64,000 bases of DNA, taken from NCBI GenBank assembly GCA_020637775.1, contig JACKJV010000007.1, positions 124,001-188,000 on the forward strand. The letters are read 5' to 3'. A program made the position numbers and the translations under genes. The stretch comes from Brucellaceae bacterium. GTDB taxonomy: Bacteria > Pseudomonadota > Alphaproteobacteria > Rhizobiales > Rhizobiaceae. The notes beneath the pieces were generated by a model. It searched no databases. It saw nothing but the letters and a program-made list of their open reading frames with translations, and was not told the origin of the DNA. Shown one piece after another: positions 25,929 through 40,464 of this stretch (positions within the stretch are counted from its first letter, which is position 1; every line of letters starts with the position of its first letter).

Positions 25929-26882
25929 TCAATCGTGGCTGACAGTCGCCTGCGTCAGGATCTTCAGCACGAGAATGGCTTCATCGCCGCCGGTGCGCGG
26001 TTCTTCGCGCGTTTCGATGCAATGGATGAAGTTCTGCAATTCGCGCGTCAGCGGCATGCCTTCGGCGACCGGCTGATAGGACGGTTCATTGGTGGTGAAG
26101 GCCCACTGGCCTGAATCCTGCCACACGGCGTGGCGGTAGATCGCCAGCTTGCGATCCCAGGTTTCCACATCGTCGAACACGGCCATGGCACGTGTGCCCA
26201 CCACGGTGAGCCGCCGCTCGCGATAGGGGTTGAGGCGCGACGAAAAGAGATGGCTGCGAATGCCACCCGGAAAACGCATGTGGACATGGGCGAAATCGGA
26301 CAGGTGATCGAGCACGGCCGCGCCTTCGCCGCGTATTTCCAGCGGCGCGGCGCCTGTCACGGCAAGAATCATCGACAGGTCATGCGGCGCCAGATCCCAA
26401 AGCGCATCGTTTTCCGTGTGGAACTTGCCCAGCCCCAGCCGGTGCGAGTGAATATATTTCACCTCGCCAAGGTCGCCCTCGTCGATCAGCGACTTGAGAA
26501 GCTCGAAGGCGGGATGGAATCGCAGCACGTGGCCGACCATGAAAACACGGCCATGCGCCCTTGCCGCCGCCACGGCGCGCTCGGCATCGGGCACGGAAAG
26601 CGCAATCGGCTTTTCCACCAGCACGTCCTTGCCGGCTTCCACCGCCCGAATCGCCATCTCCGCATGGAATTGCGGCGGCAGCGCCATGACCACGGCGTCG
26701 ATGTCCTCGCGTGCAAACAGGTCGTCCGGCGCAATGGCTTCCACATCATTCTCGGCCGCAAAACCTTCCGCGCGCGCCGGATTGGCATCCGACACGGCAT
26801 GCAGCGCTCCGAGCCCTTTGAGGGTACGGATGTGATTGCTGCCCCAATATCCGCACCCGAGAACTGCTATGCGCGGCGCCAT
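25929..26882 (-). CDS. Gfo/Idh/MocA-family NAD(P)-dependent oxidoreductase
   Basis: The 317-residue protein has an N-terminal Rossmann fold (AVLGCGYWGSNHIRTLKGLG) and the catalytic lysine in VEKPIAL near residue 95. A C-terminal beta-sheet domain follows, with GKFHTENDALWDLAPHDLSM containing the expected histidine. Its closest look is to UDP-N-acetylglucosamine/UDP-glucuronate 3-dehydrogenases (WlbA-like). No sugar-nucleotide genes accompany it, so the substrate is uncertain. It is monocistronic and convergent with mnmA. Confidence 0.85.
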   Translation of the reverse strand: MAPRIAVLGCGYWGSNHIRTLKGLGALHAVSDANPARAEGFAAENDVEAIAPDDLFAREDIDAVVMALPPQFHAEMAIRAVEAGKDVLVEKPIALSVPDAERAVAAARAHGRVFMVGHVLRFHPAFELLKSLIDEGDLGEVKYIHSHRLGLGKFHTENDALWDLAPHDLSMILAVTGAAPLEIRGEGAAVLDHLSDFAHVHMRFPGGIRSHLFSSRLNPYRERRLTVVGTRAMAVFDDVETWDRKLAIYRHAVWQDSGQWAFTTNEPSYQPVAEGMPLTRELQNFIHCIETREEPRTGGDEAILVLKILTQATVSHD

Positions 26883-27055
26883 TCGTGGAAACTTCCGTCT
26901 GTCGCTCTTCTGGACTGCACCGGCGTATCAAGGCAACGCCGGAGATGCGTTGTCATATCGGTGCCTTGCGGCGAACTCAACCCCGCCCGTCCGCTCGCCG
27001 GACAGGCATGCTCTCATCGCGCGAAAAAACATGGCCGTCAAAAGAAAAACCGCGC

Positions 27056-27084
27056 TTGACAGTCCGGCATCGGCGACCTTATAT
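27056..27084 (+). promoter_or_regulatory. Sigma-70 promoter of the tRNA gene
   Basis: TTGACA (27056-27061) and TTATAT (27079-27084) are separated by 17 bp, 45 bp upstream of the tRNA. The -35 is a perfect match to consensus. Confidence 0.75.
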
Positions 27085-27162
27085 CCGCGCCATCCCGGCT
27101 GCGGAACAAGCACGCGGCACGGTCGACGGGGCAGGGTAGCTCAGCTGGTGAGAGCGCCGGAT

Positions 27163-32235
<5,073 letters not shown>

Positions 32236-32239
<4 letters not shown>

Positions 32240-33507
32240 TCGTAGACGAGACCCGCCTTGTCCAGCATGGATTGGGTGATGAGACAGACGCCGTTCGCCG
32301 TGCGCCGGAACCGGCTGGCGTCAAGGTCCGGATCCTCGCCCACCACCAGCCCCGACGGGATCTTCACCCCCCGGTCGATGACCACCCTGGACAGCCGGGC
32401 ATGCCGGCCGATCACGCATTCGGGCAGCACCACCGCCTCTTGCAGGCTGGAATAGGAGCGCGCCAGCGTACCGGTGAACAGCAGGCTGCGATGGATCGAC
32501 GAACCGGAAATGATGCAGTCGCCGGAGACCAGCGAGGAAATCGCCTGGCCCACGCGGCCTTCCTCGTTGTGCACGAACTTGGCCGGCGGGCGAATTTCCG
32601 CATAGGTCCAGATCGGCCAGGAGCGGTCGAAAAGGTCCAGTTCCGGCAGGATGTCGTTGAGGTCGATATTGGCCTGCCAATAGGCATCGATCGTGCCGAC
32701 ATCGCGCCAATAGGCCTCGTTCTCGGACGATGCGCGCACACAGGACTGGCCGAAGCGATGCGCCACCGCCTTTCCGTTCTTCACGATATGCGGGATGATG
32801 TCCTTGCCGAAGTCCCGGCTGGAATTGGGGTCGGCGGCATCGCGCTTCAATTCCTCGATCAGGAAGCGCGTCGAGAACACGTAAATGCCCATCGAGGCCA
32901 GCGACATGTCCGGGTTGCCGGGAATGGCAGGTGGATCGGCCGGCTTTTCCACGAAATCGACGATCCGGCTGTTCTCGTCCACATGCATGACGCCGAAGCC
33001 GCTCGCCTCCATGCGCGGCACTTCCAGGCAGCCGATGGTGACGTCGGCATTCTGGCTGACATGCTGTTGCAGCATGATCTCGTAGTCCATCTTGTAGATG
33101 TGGTCGCCCGCCAGGATGACCATGTATTCAACGCCGTAATCCTCGATGATGTCGACATTCTGGTACACCGCGTCCGCCGTGCCTTCATACCACTGGTGCT
33201 CGGAAACGCGCTGGCTGGCCGGCAGGATGTCGAAGCTTTCATTGCGCTCCGGCCGCAGGAAGTTCCAGCCGCGCTGGAGATGGCGGATCAGCGAATGCGC
33301 CTTGTATTGCGTGGCCACGCCAATGCGCCGGATGCCGGAATTGATGGCGTTGGACAGGGCGAAATCGATGATCCGCGTCTTGCCGCCGAAATAGACCGCA
33401 GGCTTGGCGCGCCGGTCGGTCAGTTCGTGCAGCCGGCTGCCCCGCCCTCCGGCCAGCACATAGGCCATGGCGTTTCTGGCCAGCGGCGCATTGCGTTCAA
33501 CCACCAT
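32236..33507 (-). CDS. glgC: Glucose-1-phosphate adenylyltransferase
   Basis: This 423-residue enzyme makes ADP-glucose, the committed step of glycogen synthesis. The nucleotidyltransferase motif is [12 protein letters not shown], followed by [11 protein letters not shown], the substrate lysine in FVEKP, and a C-terminal left-handed beta-helix. It has a strong GGAGGAGGAAAAC ribosome site 21 bp after glgB, the only gene in the operon after glgP that does not start by overlap. Allosteric control by glycolytic intermediates is known for the family. Confidence 0.96.
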
Positions 33508-33528
33508 GTTTTCCTCCTCCGGGCCTTC

Positions 33529-35778
33529 TCAGCCCTCCCCCTCGCTCTGCACCAGCATCAGCGTGGCGAGCGGCGGCAATGTCAGCCGCGCAAGCCCGCC
33601 CGCCACCTCCACGGCGCCGAGATTTCCCACACCGGATCCGCCATAGGCGGCCGCGTCCGTGTTCACCACTTCCCGCCACGTGCCATCTGCCGGCATGGGA
33701 AGTTCGTAGCCGGTCAGCATTTGCGGCGTGAAGTTTGACACCACGACGACAGGCTTTTCCCCCGGTGCCTTTCTTTGCCAGGCATAGACCGAGTTTTCCG
33801 CGTCATCGGCCCTGAGCCATTCGAAACCCTCCGGCTCGCAATCGCGCGCATGCAGGGCCGGAAAGGTCCGGTAGGCCATGTTCAGGTCGCGCACGAGCTG
33901 GCGCACCCCGTCATGGGCGTGATGATCGACCAGATCCCAGTCGAGGCCGCGTGCCTCCGACCATTCGTTGCGCTGGGCGAACTCCTGCCCCATGAACAGC
34001 AGTTTCTTGCCCGGATAGCCCCACATGAAGCCGTAATAGGCGCGCAGCGTCGCGAATTTCTGCCAGTCGTCGCCCGCCATCTTGCCCAGCAGCGAGCCCT
34101 TGCCATGCACCACCTCGTCATGGCTGAGCGGCAGCACGAAATTCTCCGAAAAGGCATAGAGCAGACCGAAAGTAAGGTCGTTGTGGTGATATTTGCGGTG
34201 CACCGGATCGCGCTGGAGATAGGTCAGCGTGTCGTGCATGAAGCCCATGTTCCACTTGAAGCCGAAGCCCAGCCCCCCCTCATGCACCGGATGGGAGACT
34301 TTCGGCCAGGAGGTCGATTCCTCGGCGATCGTCATGATGCCGGGATGCGCGCCATAGACGGCGCGGTTCATGTCCTTGAGGAAGTCCACTGCTTCCAGGT
34401 TTTCCCGCCCGCCCTTCTCGTTGGGAATCCACTCCCCTTCCTTGCGCGAGTAGTCGAGATAGAGCATCGAGGCGACCGCATCGACGCGGAACCCGTCGAC
34501 ATGGTAGCGCTCGGCCCAGAACAGGGCGTTGTTGGTCAGGAAGGCCGCAACCTCGGTGCGTCCGAAATTGTAGATCGCCGTGTTCCAGTCCGGGTGGAAC
34601 CCCTTGCGCGGATCCTCGTGTTCGTAAAGCGCGGTGCCGTCGAAACGGGCCAGGCCGTGCGCATCGGTGGGGAAATGCGCCGGCACCCAGTCGATCAGGA
34701 TGCCGATGCCCGCCCGGTGCGCACCGTCGACGAAGCGGGCGAAGCCCTCCGGCGCGCCGAACCGGGCCGTAGGCGCATAAAGGCCGGTGGCCTGATAACC
34801 CCAGGACGGGTCGTAGGGATGTTCCGAGATGGGGAGAAACTCGATATGCGTGAAGCCCATTTCCACGCAATAGGGGATCAGCCGGTCGGCCAGTTCGTCC
34901 CAGGACAGGAACGAGCCGTCCATGCGCCGCTGCCAGGATCCCGCATGAACCTCATAGATCGAGATCGGCACCCGCCGCGCGTCTGTCTTTGCCCAATGCG
35001 CCCTGTGCGCGGCATCGCCCCATTCATGGCCCGGCGGGTCAGCGGTGATGGAGGCCGTGGCTGGCCGCAGTTCGGAGCGGAAGGCGAAGGGATCGGCCTT
35101 GAGCGGCAGCAGCCGGCCATCGGCGGCCACAATCTCGAACTTGTAGGGCTCGTCACGTCCCAGGTCTGCGACGAAGATTTCCCAGATGCCGGAATCGCGC
35201 CGGTGCCGCATCACATGGCGGCGTCCGTCCCAATGGTTGAAATGCCCGACCAGCGAGACGCGCCGCGCATTCGGCGCCCAGACGGCGAAATGCACCCCGC
35301 GCGCGCCCTCGTGGTCGATGACATGGGCGCCCAGCTTGTCGAACAGGCGCAGATGCGAGCCTTGCGCATGATAGAAATCGTCCATAGGACCGAGGACCGG
35401 GCCGAACGTATAGGGATCGGCGAAAACCCAGTCCTGCCCGTTGGCCTGCGCGCGATAGCGCAAGGGCTGGCGTGACGCGAGATCGACGCGCCCCTCGAAA
35501 AGGCCGTTTCCCAGGCTCGCCAGCACACCGGCCTCCGTCCCGCCCAGCGTCAGGGCGGTTACTGCTTCGGCGCCGGGAACAAATGTCCGGGCAAGGAAGC
35601 CGGCAGCGCTTTCGTGCAAGCCCAGCACGGCGAAGGGATCGGGATGCGAGGCATCGGCAATGGCGCGAATCTCCCGCTCGGTCAGGGGGGGCAACTGCTT
35701 GTCCTTGCCGGCCGTCTCGCGCCTTGCGGTCATCCGCTTTTCATCCCCCCCGCCCTCGCCTTTCACGTCAATCCTCAT
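33529..35778 (-). CDS. glgB: 1,4-alpha-glucan branching enzyme
   Basis: The 749-residue GH13 enzyme introduces alpha-1,6 branches. It has an N-terminal CBM48-type region, then catalytic residues: aspartate in GFRVDAVASML, glutamate in AEESTSWP and aspartate in SHDEVVHGKGSL. I use ATG 35778 because it overlaps the glgP stop (ATGA at 35775-35778), as elsewhere in this operon. An in-frame ATG at 35733 would give 734 residues and is a real alternative. The frame continues upstream to 35898 inside glgP, which I reject. Confidence 0.93.
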   Translation of the reverse strand: MRIDVKGEGGGDEKRMTARRETAGKDKQLPPLTEREIRAIADASHPDPFAVLGLHESAAGFLARTFVPGAEAVTALTLGGTEAGVLASLGNGLFEGRVDLASRQPLRYRAQANGQDWVFADPYTFGPVLGPMDDFYHAQGSHLRLFDKLGAHVIDHEGARGVHFAVWAPNARRVSLVGHFNHWDGRRHVMRHRRDSGIWEIFVADLGRDEPYKFEIVAADGRLLPLKADPFAFRSELRPATASITADPPGHEWGDAAHRAHWAKTDARRVPISIYEVHAGSWQRRMDGSFLSWDELADRLIPYCVEMGFTHIEFLPISEHPYDPSWGYQATGLYAPTARFGAPEGFARFVDGAHRAGIGILIDWVPAHFPTDAHGLARFDGTALYEHEDPRKGFHPDWNTAIYNFGRTEVAAFLTNNALFWAERYHVDGFRVDAVASMLYLDYSRKEGEWIPNEKGGRENLEAVDFLKDMNRAVYGAHPGIMTIAEESTSWPKVSHPVHEGGLGFGFKWNMGFMHDTLTYLQRDPVHRKYHHNDLTFGLLYAFSENFVLPLSHDEVVHGKGSLLGKMAGDDWQKFATLRAYYGFMWGYPGKKLLFMGQEFAQRNEWSEARGLDWDLVDHHAHDGVRQLVRDLNMAYRTFPALHARDCEPEGFEWLRADDAENSVYAWQRKAPGEKPVVVVSNFTPQMLTGYELPMPADGTWREVVNTDAAAYGGSGVGNLGAVEVAGGLARLTLPPLATLMLVQSEGEG

Positions 35779-38246
35779 GCCGCCGGCACGTTCCAGATGT
35801 CGCCGGCATATTGCCGGATCGTCCGGTCGGAGGAAAACCACCCGACCCGCGCCGTGTTCAGGATCGCCATGGCGGTCCAGTCGTCCGGCGACATCCATAG
35901 CCTATCCACCTCGCGCTGTGCTCGGCAATAGTCATCGAAATCATCGGTCACCATGAACCAGTCATGGCTGCGCAGGCCCGCGACCAGATCGCGGTAGCGC
36001 TCCGGGTCGTCGGGCGAAAACAGCCCGCCCTCGATGGCCGCCAGCGCCTGGCCCAGTTCCGGCGAGGCGGCGATATTGGCCTGCGGATCGCGCCCCTCGC
36101 CCTGGCGCCGCGCCACGTCGTCCGCTTTCAGGCCGAAGATGAAGATGTTGTCCGCGCCCACATGATCGCGGATTTCGACATTGGCGCCGTCCAGTGTGCC
36201 GATGGTCAGCGCGCCATTGAGCGAAAGCTTCATGTTGCCGGTGCCTGAAGCCTCCATGCCGGCCGTTGAAATCTGCTCCGACAGGTCGGCCGCCGGCACC
36301 ATCACCTCGGCAGTGGAGACGTTGTAGTTCGGGACAAAGACCACCTTCAGCAACCCGTCGATGGACGGATCGTGATTGATGACCCGCGCCACGTCATGGG
36401 CCAGCTTGATGATCGTCTTGGCGTTGTGATAACTCGGCGCCGCCTTGCCGCCGAAAAGCTTGACGCGCGGCACCCAGTCGCGCTCCGGGTGCGAGCGCAT
36501 CTGGTCCCACAGCGCCACCGCCTCGATGATGTTGAGAAGTTGGCGCTTGTATTCGTGAATGCGCTTGATCTGCACGTCGAACAGGGCCGAGGGGTCGATG
36601 CGCGTGCCTGTCCTGTCACGCACCAGGCGCGCCAGCCGCGCCTTGTTGTCACGCTTGATCGCGGCGAAACGCTCACGGAAGGCGGCATCGCCGGCCAGCG
36701 CTTCCAGGCCCTTGAGCGTTTCGGCATCGTCCATGATGGCGTCGCCCAGCGCCTCGCGCGCCAGATTGTAAAGGCCCGGATTGCACTGCATCAGCCAGCG
36801 GCGCGGCGTGATGCCGTTGGTCTTGTTGTTGATCCGGTCGGGATAGAGCCGGTGCAGGTCGGCGAACACCGTTTCCTTCATCAGATCGGTATGCAGCGCC
36901 GACACGCCATTGATCGAGTGCGATCCCATGAAGGCCAGCGTGCCCATGCGCACCCGACGCTCGCCATTCTCGTCGATCATGGAAAGCCGCGAGATCGTCT
37001 CGCCATCGATGCCCAGCTTGCGCGCGCGGCGCAGTTCGATGGCGTTGACGGCATAGACCAGTTGCATGTGGCGCGGCAGCATCCGCTCCATCAACGGCAC
37101 CGGCCAGCTTTCAAGCGCCTCCGGCAGCAGCGTGTGATTGGTATAGGAGAAGACCGCGCGCGCCATGTCCCAGGCGTCCGCCAGCGTCCATTCGTGTTCG
37201 TCGATCAAGAGCCGCATCAGTTCCGCCACGGCGATGGCCGGATGCGTGTCATTGAGCTGGATGGCGACAAAATCGCCAAGGTTGCGCAGCGATCCATGCT
37301 GCTGGACATGGCGGCGCAGGATGTCCTGAAGGGAAGCCGACGAGAAGAAGAATTCCTGGCGCAGGCGCAATTCCTGCCCCGCGATATGGCTGTCGGCGGG
37401 ATAGAGAACGCGCGTCAGCGCCTCGGCCTTGTTGCTCTCCTCGAGCGCGCCGATATGATCGCCCGCATTGAACTTGGCCAGCCGGATCGGGTCGATCGGC
37501 TTGGCCGCCCAGAGCCGCAGCGTGTTGACACGCCGGGCCCGCCAGCCCACCACGGGCGTGTCATAGGCCGTCGCGATGACGCGTTCCGCCGGCGCCCAGC
37601 GATAGGCCATCTCTCCGTCGGTGCGCTGGCCAACCGGCTCCACCGCGCCGCCGAAGCCCACCTCGTAGGAGCTTTCGCGCCGCTCGAATTCCCAGGGGTT
37701 GCCATGCTCCAGCCAGGTCTCGGGCAGTTCCACCTGCCAGCCGTCGGAGATTTCCTGCCGGAACAGGCCGTTCTGATAACGGATGCCGTAGCCATAGGCG
37801 GGGATGTCGACGCTCGCCATGGATTCCATGAAACAGGCCGCCAGGCGGCCAAGTCCGCCATTGCCGAGCGCCGCATCCGGTTCCAGTTCGGCAAGAATGT
37901 CGAAATCGGCACCGAGACGGGCCAGCGCCTGGCGCATCGCGCCCTGCAGTTCCAGGTTCGTCACCGCATCGCGCATCAGCCGGCCGATCAGGAATTCCAG
38001 CGACAGGTAGTAGACCCGCTTGGCATTGTCGCCATAGGCCCGCCGCGTCGAGGCCATCCAGTGGTCGATGATCCGGTCGCGGATGACGAGGATCGTCGCG
38101 GTCAGCCAGTCATGGCGCGTGGCGGCCTTGGCATCCTTGCCCGTGCCATAGGTCAGCTTGTCGATGATTTCGTTTGCCAGCGCCTCCGGCGTGACCGGAC
38201 GCGGCTCGGGTTTGGGCAGCAGGTTCGGGTTCTCGATCATGGACAT
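35775..38246 (-). CDS. glgP: Glycogen phosphorylase
   Basis: This 823-residue GT35 enzyme releases glucose 1-phosphate from glycogen. The PLP lysine is in EASGTGNMKLSLNGALTIGT, and the DGANVEI segment that follows is conserved. The start cluster reads GTG-ATG-TCC-ATG; I choose the first ATG, but none has a clear Shine-Dalgarno. A 14-bp palindrome lies only 9-22 bp upstream. It heads the operon glgP-glgB-glgC-glgA-pgm-glgX, placing breakdown and synthesis genes under one control. Confidence 0.94.
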   Translation of the reverse strand: MSMIENPNLLPKPEPRPVTPEALANEIIDKLTYGTGKDAKAATRHDWLTATILVIRDRIIDHWMASTRRAYGDNAKRVYYLSLEFLIGRLMRDAVTNLELQGAMRQALARLGADFDILAELEPDAALGNGGLGRLAACFMESMASVDIPAYGYGIRYQNGLFRQEISDGWQVELPETWLEHGNPWEFERRESSYEVGFGGAVEPVGQRTDGEMAYRWAPAERVIATAYDTPVVGWRARRVNTLRLWAAKPIDPIRLAKFNAGDHIGALEESNKAEALTRVLYPADSHIAGQELRLRQEFFFSSASLQDILRRHVQQHGSLRNLGDFVAIQLNDTHPAIAVAELMRLLIDEHEWTLADAWDMARAVFSYTNHTLLPEALESWPVPLMERMLPRHMQLVYAVNAIELRRARKLGIDGETISRLSMIDENGERRVRMGTLAFMGSHSINGVSALHTDLMKETVFADLHRLYPDRINNKTNGITPRRWLMQCNPGLYNLAREALGDAIMDDAETLKGLEALAGDAAFRERFAAIKRDNKARLARLVRDRTGTRIDPSALFDVQIKRIHEYKRQLLNIIEAVALWDQMRSHPERDWVPRVKLFGGKAAPSYHNAKTIIKLAHDVARVINHDPSIDGLLKVVFVPNYNVSTAEVMVPAADLSEQISTAGMEASGTGNMKLSLNGALTIGTLDGANVEIRDHVGADNIFIFGLKADDVARRQGEGRDPQANIAASPELGQALAAIEGGLFSPDDPERYRDLVAGLRSHDWFMVTDDFDDYCRAQREVDRLWMSPDDWTAMAILNTARVGWFSSDRTIRQYAGDIWNVPAA

Positions 38247-38254
38247 CACTGAAA

Positions 38255-38268
38255 TTAAATCGATTTAA
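38255..38268. promoter_or_regulatory. Palindromic candidate operator of the glg operon
   Basis: TTAAATCGATTTAA is a perfect 14-bp palindrome with a central CG, the style of LacI-family operators. It lies just upstream of the glgP start, in an 88-bp gap after the ScfR-type gene. No LacI-type gene is in the window. Confidence 0.5.
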
Positions 38269-38334
38269 GGCGGAATGCTACATCAAGCTGCGGCCAATGT
38301 CAGCAGCCAAGTTTGCAGCGCACCCATGCACGGG

Positions 38335-39756
38335 CTATTCGAACGCATAGGGTATCGTGTTGCGCAGGTTCGGATCGACCGACAGCTTGCGCTTGAGCGG
38401 CGGCACCGCGCGCTGGTGGCAATTTCGCCGCTCGCAGATGCGGCAGGAAATGCCGATCGGCTCGAACGCCTCGTCGCGCGCCGTGTCGAGATCGTCGGCA
38501 TAGACCAGTTCACCGGCATGGCTGATCTCGCAGCCCAGCGCCAATGCGTGGCGCTGCACAGGATCGCGAAACCCGCCGGCCCGCTTCGACACCGCCACGG
38601 CAAGGCACAGATAGCGCGCGCCATCGGGCGTTTCGGCCAGTTGCCGGATGATCCGCCCCGGCGTCTCGAAGGCACGATGCACGTTCCACAGCGGGCAGGC
38701 CGAACCGAAGCGCGCGAATTGCAGTTTCGTTGCCGAATGGCGCTTGGTGATCGTACCGGCCTGGTCGACGCGGGCGAAGAAGAAGGGCACGCCCTTGGCG
38801 CCGGGCCGCTGCAAGGTGGATAGCCGGTGGCCGACCTGCTCGATGGAGGCGCCGAACCGGTCGGCCAGCAGGTCGAGATCGTGGCGCAATTCCCGCGCGG
38901 CGGAAGCGAACTGGCCATAGGGCAGCATGGCCGCACCGGCAAAGTAGTTGGCCAGCCCGATCCGGCAGATCGCCCGCGCATCCGCCGAGCGGAAGTCGGC
39001 GCGCTCGATGATCTGGCGCAAGATCGCATCGTGCTCCAGCAGGCCGATCTGGTGAGCGATCTGGAAGGCGTTGGTGGCAGGATCCGCCCGCCCGTTCAGC
39101 GTCAGCACCCGCGCGGCCGGATCGAACCGCCTGAGCGGAGCCGGCCCGCCGGCCGGATCGGCCGACATCATCACGCGCACCCGGTGGCGCCGCTCGATGT
39201 GATCGGCCATCAGCCGCACCCGGTTGCGCGTCTGCCCGCTCATGCCCTCGGCCAGCGCTTCCGCCGCAAGGTCGAGTTCGTGAACATAATTGTCGATATA
39301 GTGGAAGAAGTCGCGCACCTCGTCATAGGGCGTCGGCTCGCTCATCGCGCCGGCCCGCTCCAGCGTGTCATCCAGTTCCGCCAATTGCTCGCCCGCCCGG
39401 CGCAAGGCCTGGTGCATGGAGAGAAATGCCCGCGCCAGCCCCGGCGCGTTCTGGACAACCAGTTGCAGGTCGGCGGCCGTCGGCTGCTGGCCGGAAAACA
39501 GCGGATCGGCCAGCGCCTCGGCCATGTCCGCCAGGATCCTGTCGCCGTCGTTTTCGGACAGCGAGGCGATATCCACCGCGAAATTTTCGGCCAGCGCCAG
39601 CAGCACGGCCGCCGTCAGGTGGCGCTGGTTGTTCTCGATCTGGTTCAGATAGCTGGTGGAAATGCCGAGTTGACCGGCGAAGGCGGCCTGGGTCAACCCC
39701 TGGCGGATTCGGATGTCGCGGATTTTCCGGCCGGCAAACAGTTTTCGGGCGCGCAT
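38335..39756 (-). CDS. ScfR/PccR-type XRE regulator of propionyl-CoA genes
   Basis: The 473-residue protein has an N-terminal Cro/C1 helix-turn-helix (IRDIRIRQGLTQAAFAGQLGISTSYLNQIENN). A middle IrrE/ImmA-like peptidase region follows in which the zinc HExxH is degenerate (AHQIGLLEH), then a C-terminal DUF2083-type domain with a cysteine cluster (CRICERRNC). This plan is that of short-chain fatty acyl-CoA regulators; PccR of Rhodobacter sphaeroides controls propionyl-CoA carboxylase. It is divergent from bioY-pcc, fitting that role. The frame starts with TTG at 39780, but I prefer ATG 39756. Confidence 0.88.
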   Translation of the reverse strand: MRARKLFAGRKIRDIRIRQGLTQAAFAGQLGISTSYLNQIENNQRHLTAAVLLALAENFAVDIASLSENDGDRILADMAEALADPLFSGQQPTAADLQLVVQNAPGLARAFLSMHQALRRAGEQLAELDDTLERAGAMSEPTPYDEVRDFFHYIDNYVHELDLAAEALAEGMSGQTRNRVRLMADHIERRHRVRVMMSADPAGGPAPLRRFDPAARVLTLNGRADPATNAFQIAHQIGLLEHDAILRQIIERADFRSADARAICRIGLANYFAGAAMLPYGQFASAARELRHDLDLLADRFGASIEQVGHRLSTLQRPGAKGVPFFFARVDQAGTITKRHSATKLQFARFGSACPLWNVHRAFETPGRIIRQLAETPDGARYLCLAVAVSKRAGGFRDPVQRHALALGCEISHAGELVYADDLDTARDEAFEPIGISCRICERRNCHQRAVPPLKRKLSVDPNLRNTIPYAFE

Positions 39757-39758
39757 TG

Positions 39759-39781
39759 TTCGCAACTTCGCTTTCTGCAAA
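39759..39781. promoter_or_regulatory. Possible ScfR/PccR binding site
   Basis: TTCGCAAC (39759-39766) and TCTGCAAA (39774-39781) match the reported PccR half-site TTTGCAAA at 6 and 7 of 8 positions. The gap is 7 nt rather than the 4 nt I recall. It lies directly before the regulator's ATG, suggesting autoregulation. Confidence 0.35.
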
Positions 39782-39885
39782 TCACAATTTTACTCGTTTC
39801 ACTTTGTCACTTTTTCAACCCTGCCGGAACCCCCTCCAATGGCGTATGCAACCGGAGCAGACCATCCGGAGGAGTTTTCATCGCC

Positions 39886-40464
39886 ATGACGCTGTTTTCC
39901 GCCCTTCACCGGGGCCATGAGACAGGCCTTGCCCGCGCCGCGCTTGCCGCACTGGCCGGCTCGCTGCTGCTCACCCTGTCCGCAAAGGTCCAGGTTCCGT
40001 TCTGGCCTGTGCCCATGACCATGCAGACCTTCGTCGTGATCGGCCTTGGCCTGGCGCTCGGGCCCCGTCTCGGCCTTGCCGCCGTCGCACTCTACCTTGC
40101 CCAGGGCGCCGCGGGCCTGCCCGTCTTCGCCGGCACGCCGGAAAAGGGCATCGGCCTCGCCTACATGGCCGGCCCGACGGGCGGATACCTCGCCGGCTAT
40201 CTCCTTGCCGCCTTCGTGGCCGGGCATCTCGCGGCACGCGGTTGGGACCGCACCCCGCTGGCAGCCTTCGCCGCGGCGCTTGTGGCCGGAGCGCTCATCT
40301 ACCTGCCGGGTCTTGCCTGGCTCGGCACCATCATCGGCTGGGACAAGCCCGTCCTCGCCTTCGGCCTCTGGCCCTTCGTTTATGGTGACATCCTCAAGGC
40401 CGCGCTTGCCGCCGCCGCCTTTCCGGCCGCCTGGACCTGGCTCAAGAACAAGGGAATCGCGTGA
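39886..40464 (+). CDS. bioY: Biotin transporter BioY
   Basis: The 192-residue membrane S-component binds and imports biotin. It has about six helices, with the family segments [15 protein letters not shown] and [14 protein letters not shown]. BioMN energising partners are not present here; solitary BioY proteins are known. GGAGGAG lies 12 nt before the ATG. The stop overlaps the pccB start (TGATG at 40462-40466), so biotin uptake is translationally coupled to a biotin-dependent carboxylase. Confidence 0.93.
   Translation: MTLFSALHRGHETGLARAALAALAGSLLLTLSAKVQVPFWPVPMTMQTFVVIGLGLALGPRLGLAAVALYLAQGAAGLPVFAGTPEKGIGLAYMAGPTGGYLAGYLLAAFVAGHLAARGWDRTPLAAFAAALVAGALIYLPGLAWLGTIIGWDKPVLAFGLWPFVYGDILKAALAAAAFPAAWTWLKNKGIA

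Noticed and set aside
33775..38252. Plus-strand frames of 566 and 626 codons opposite glgB and glgP
   Set aside because: The minus strand encodes clear glycogen enzymes with catalytic residues; the antisense frames have no recognisable protein features.
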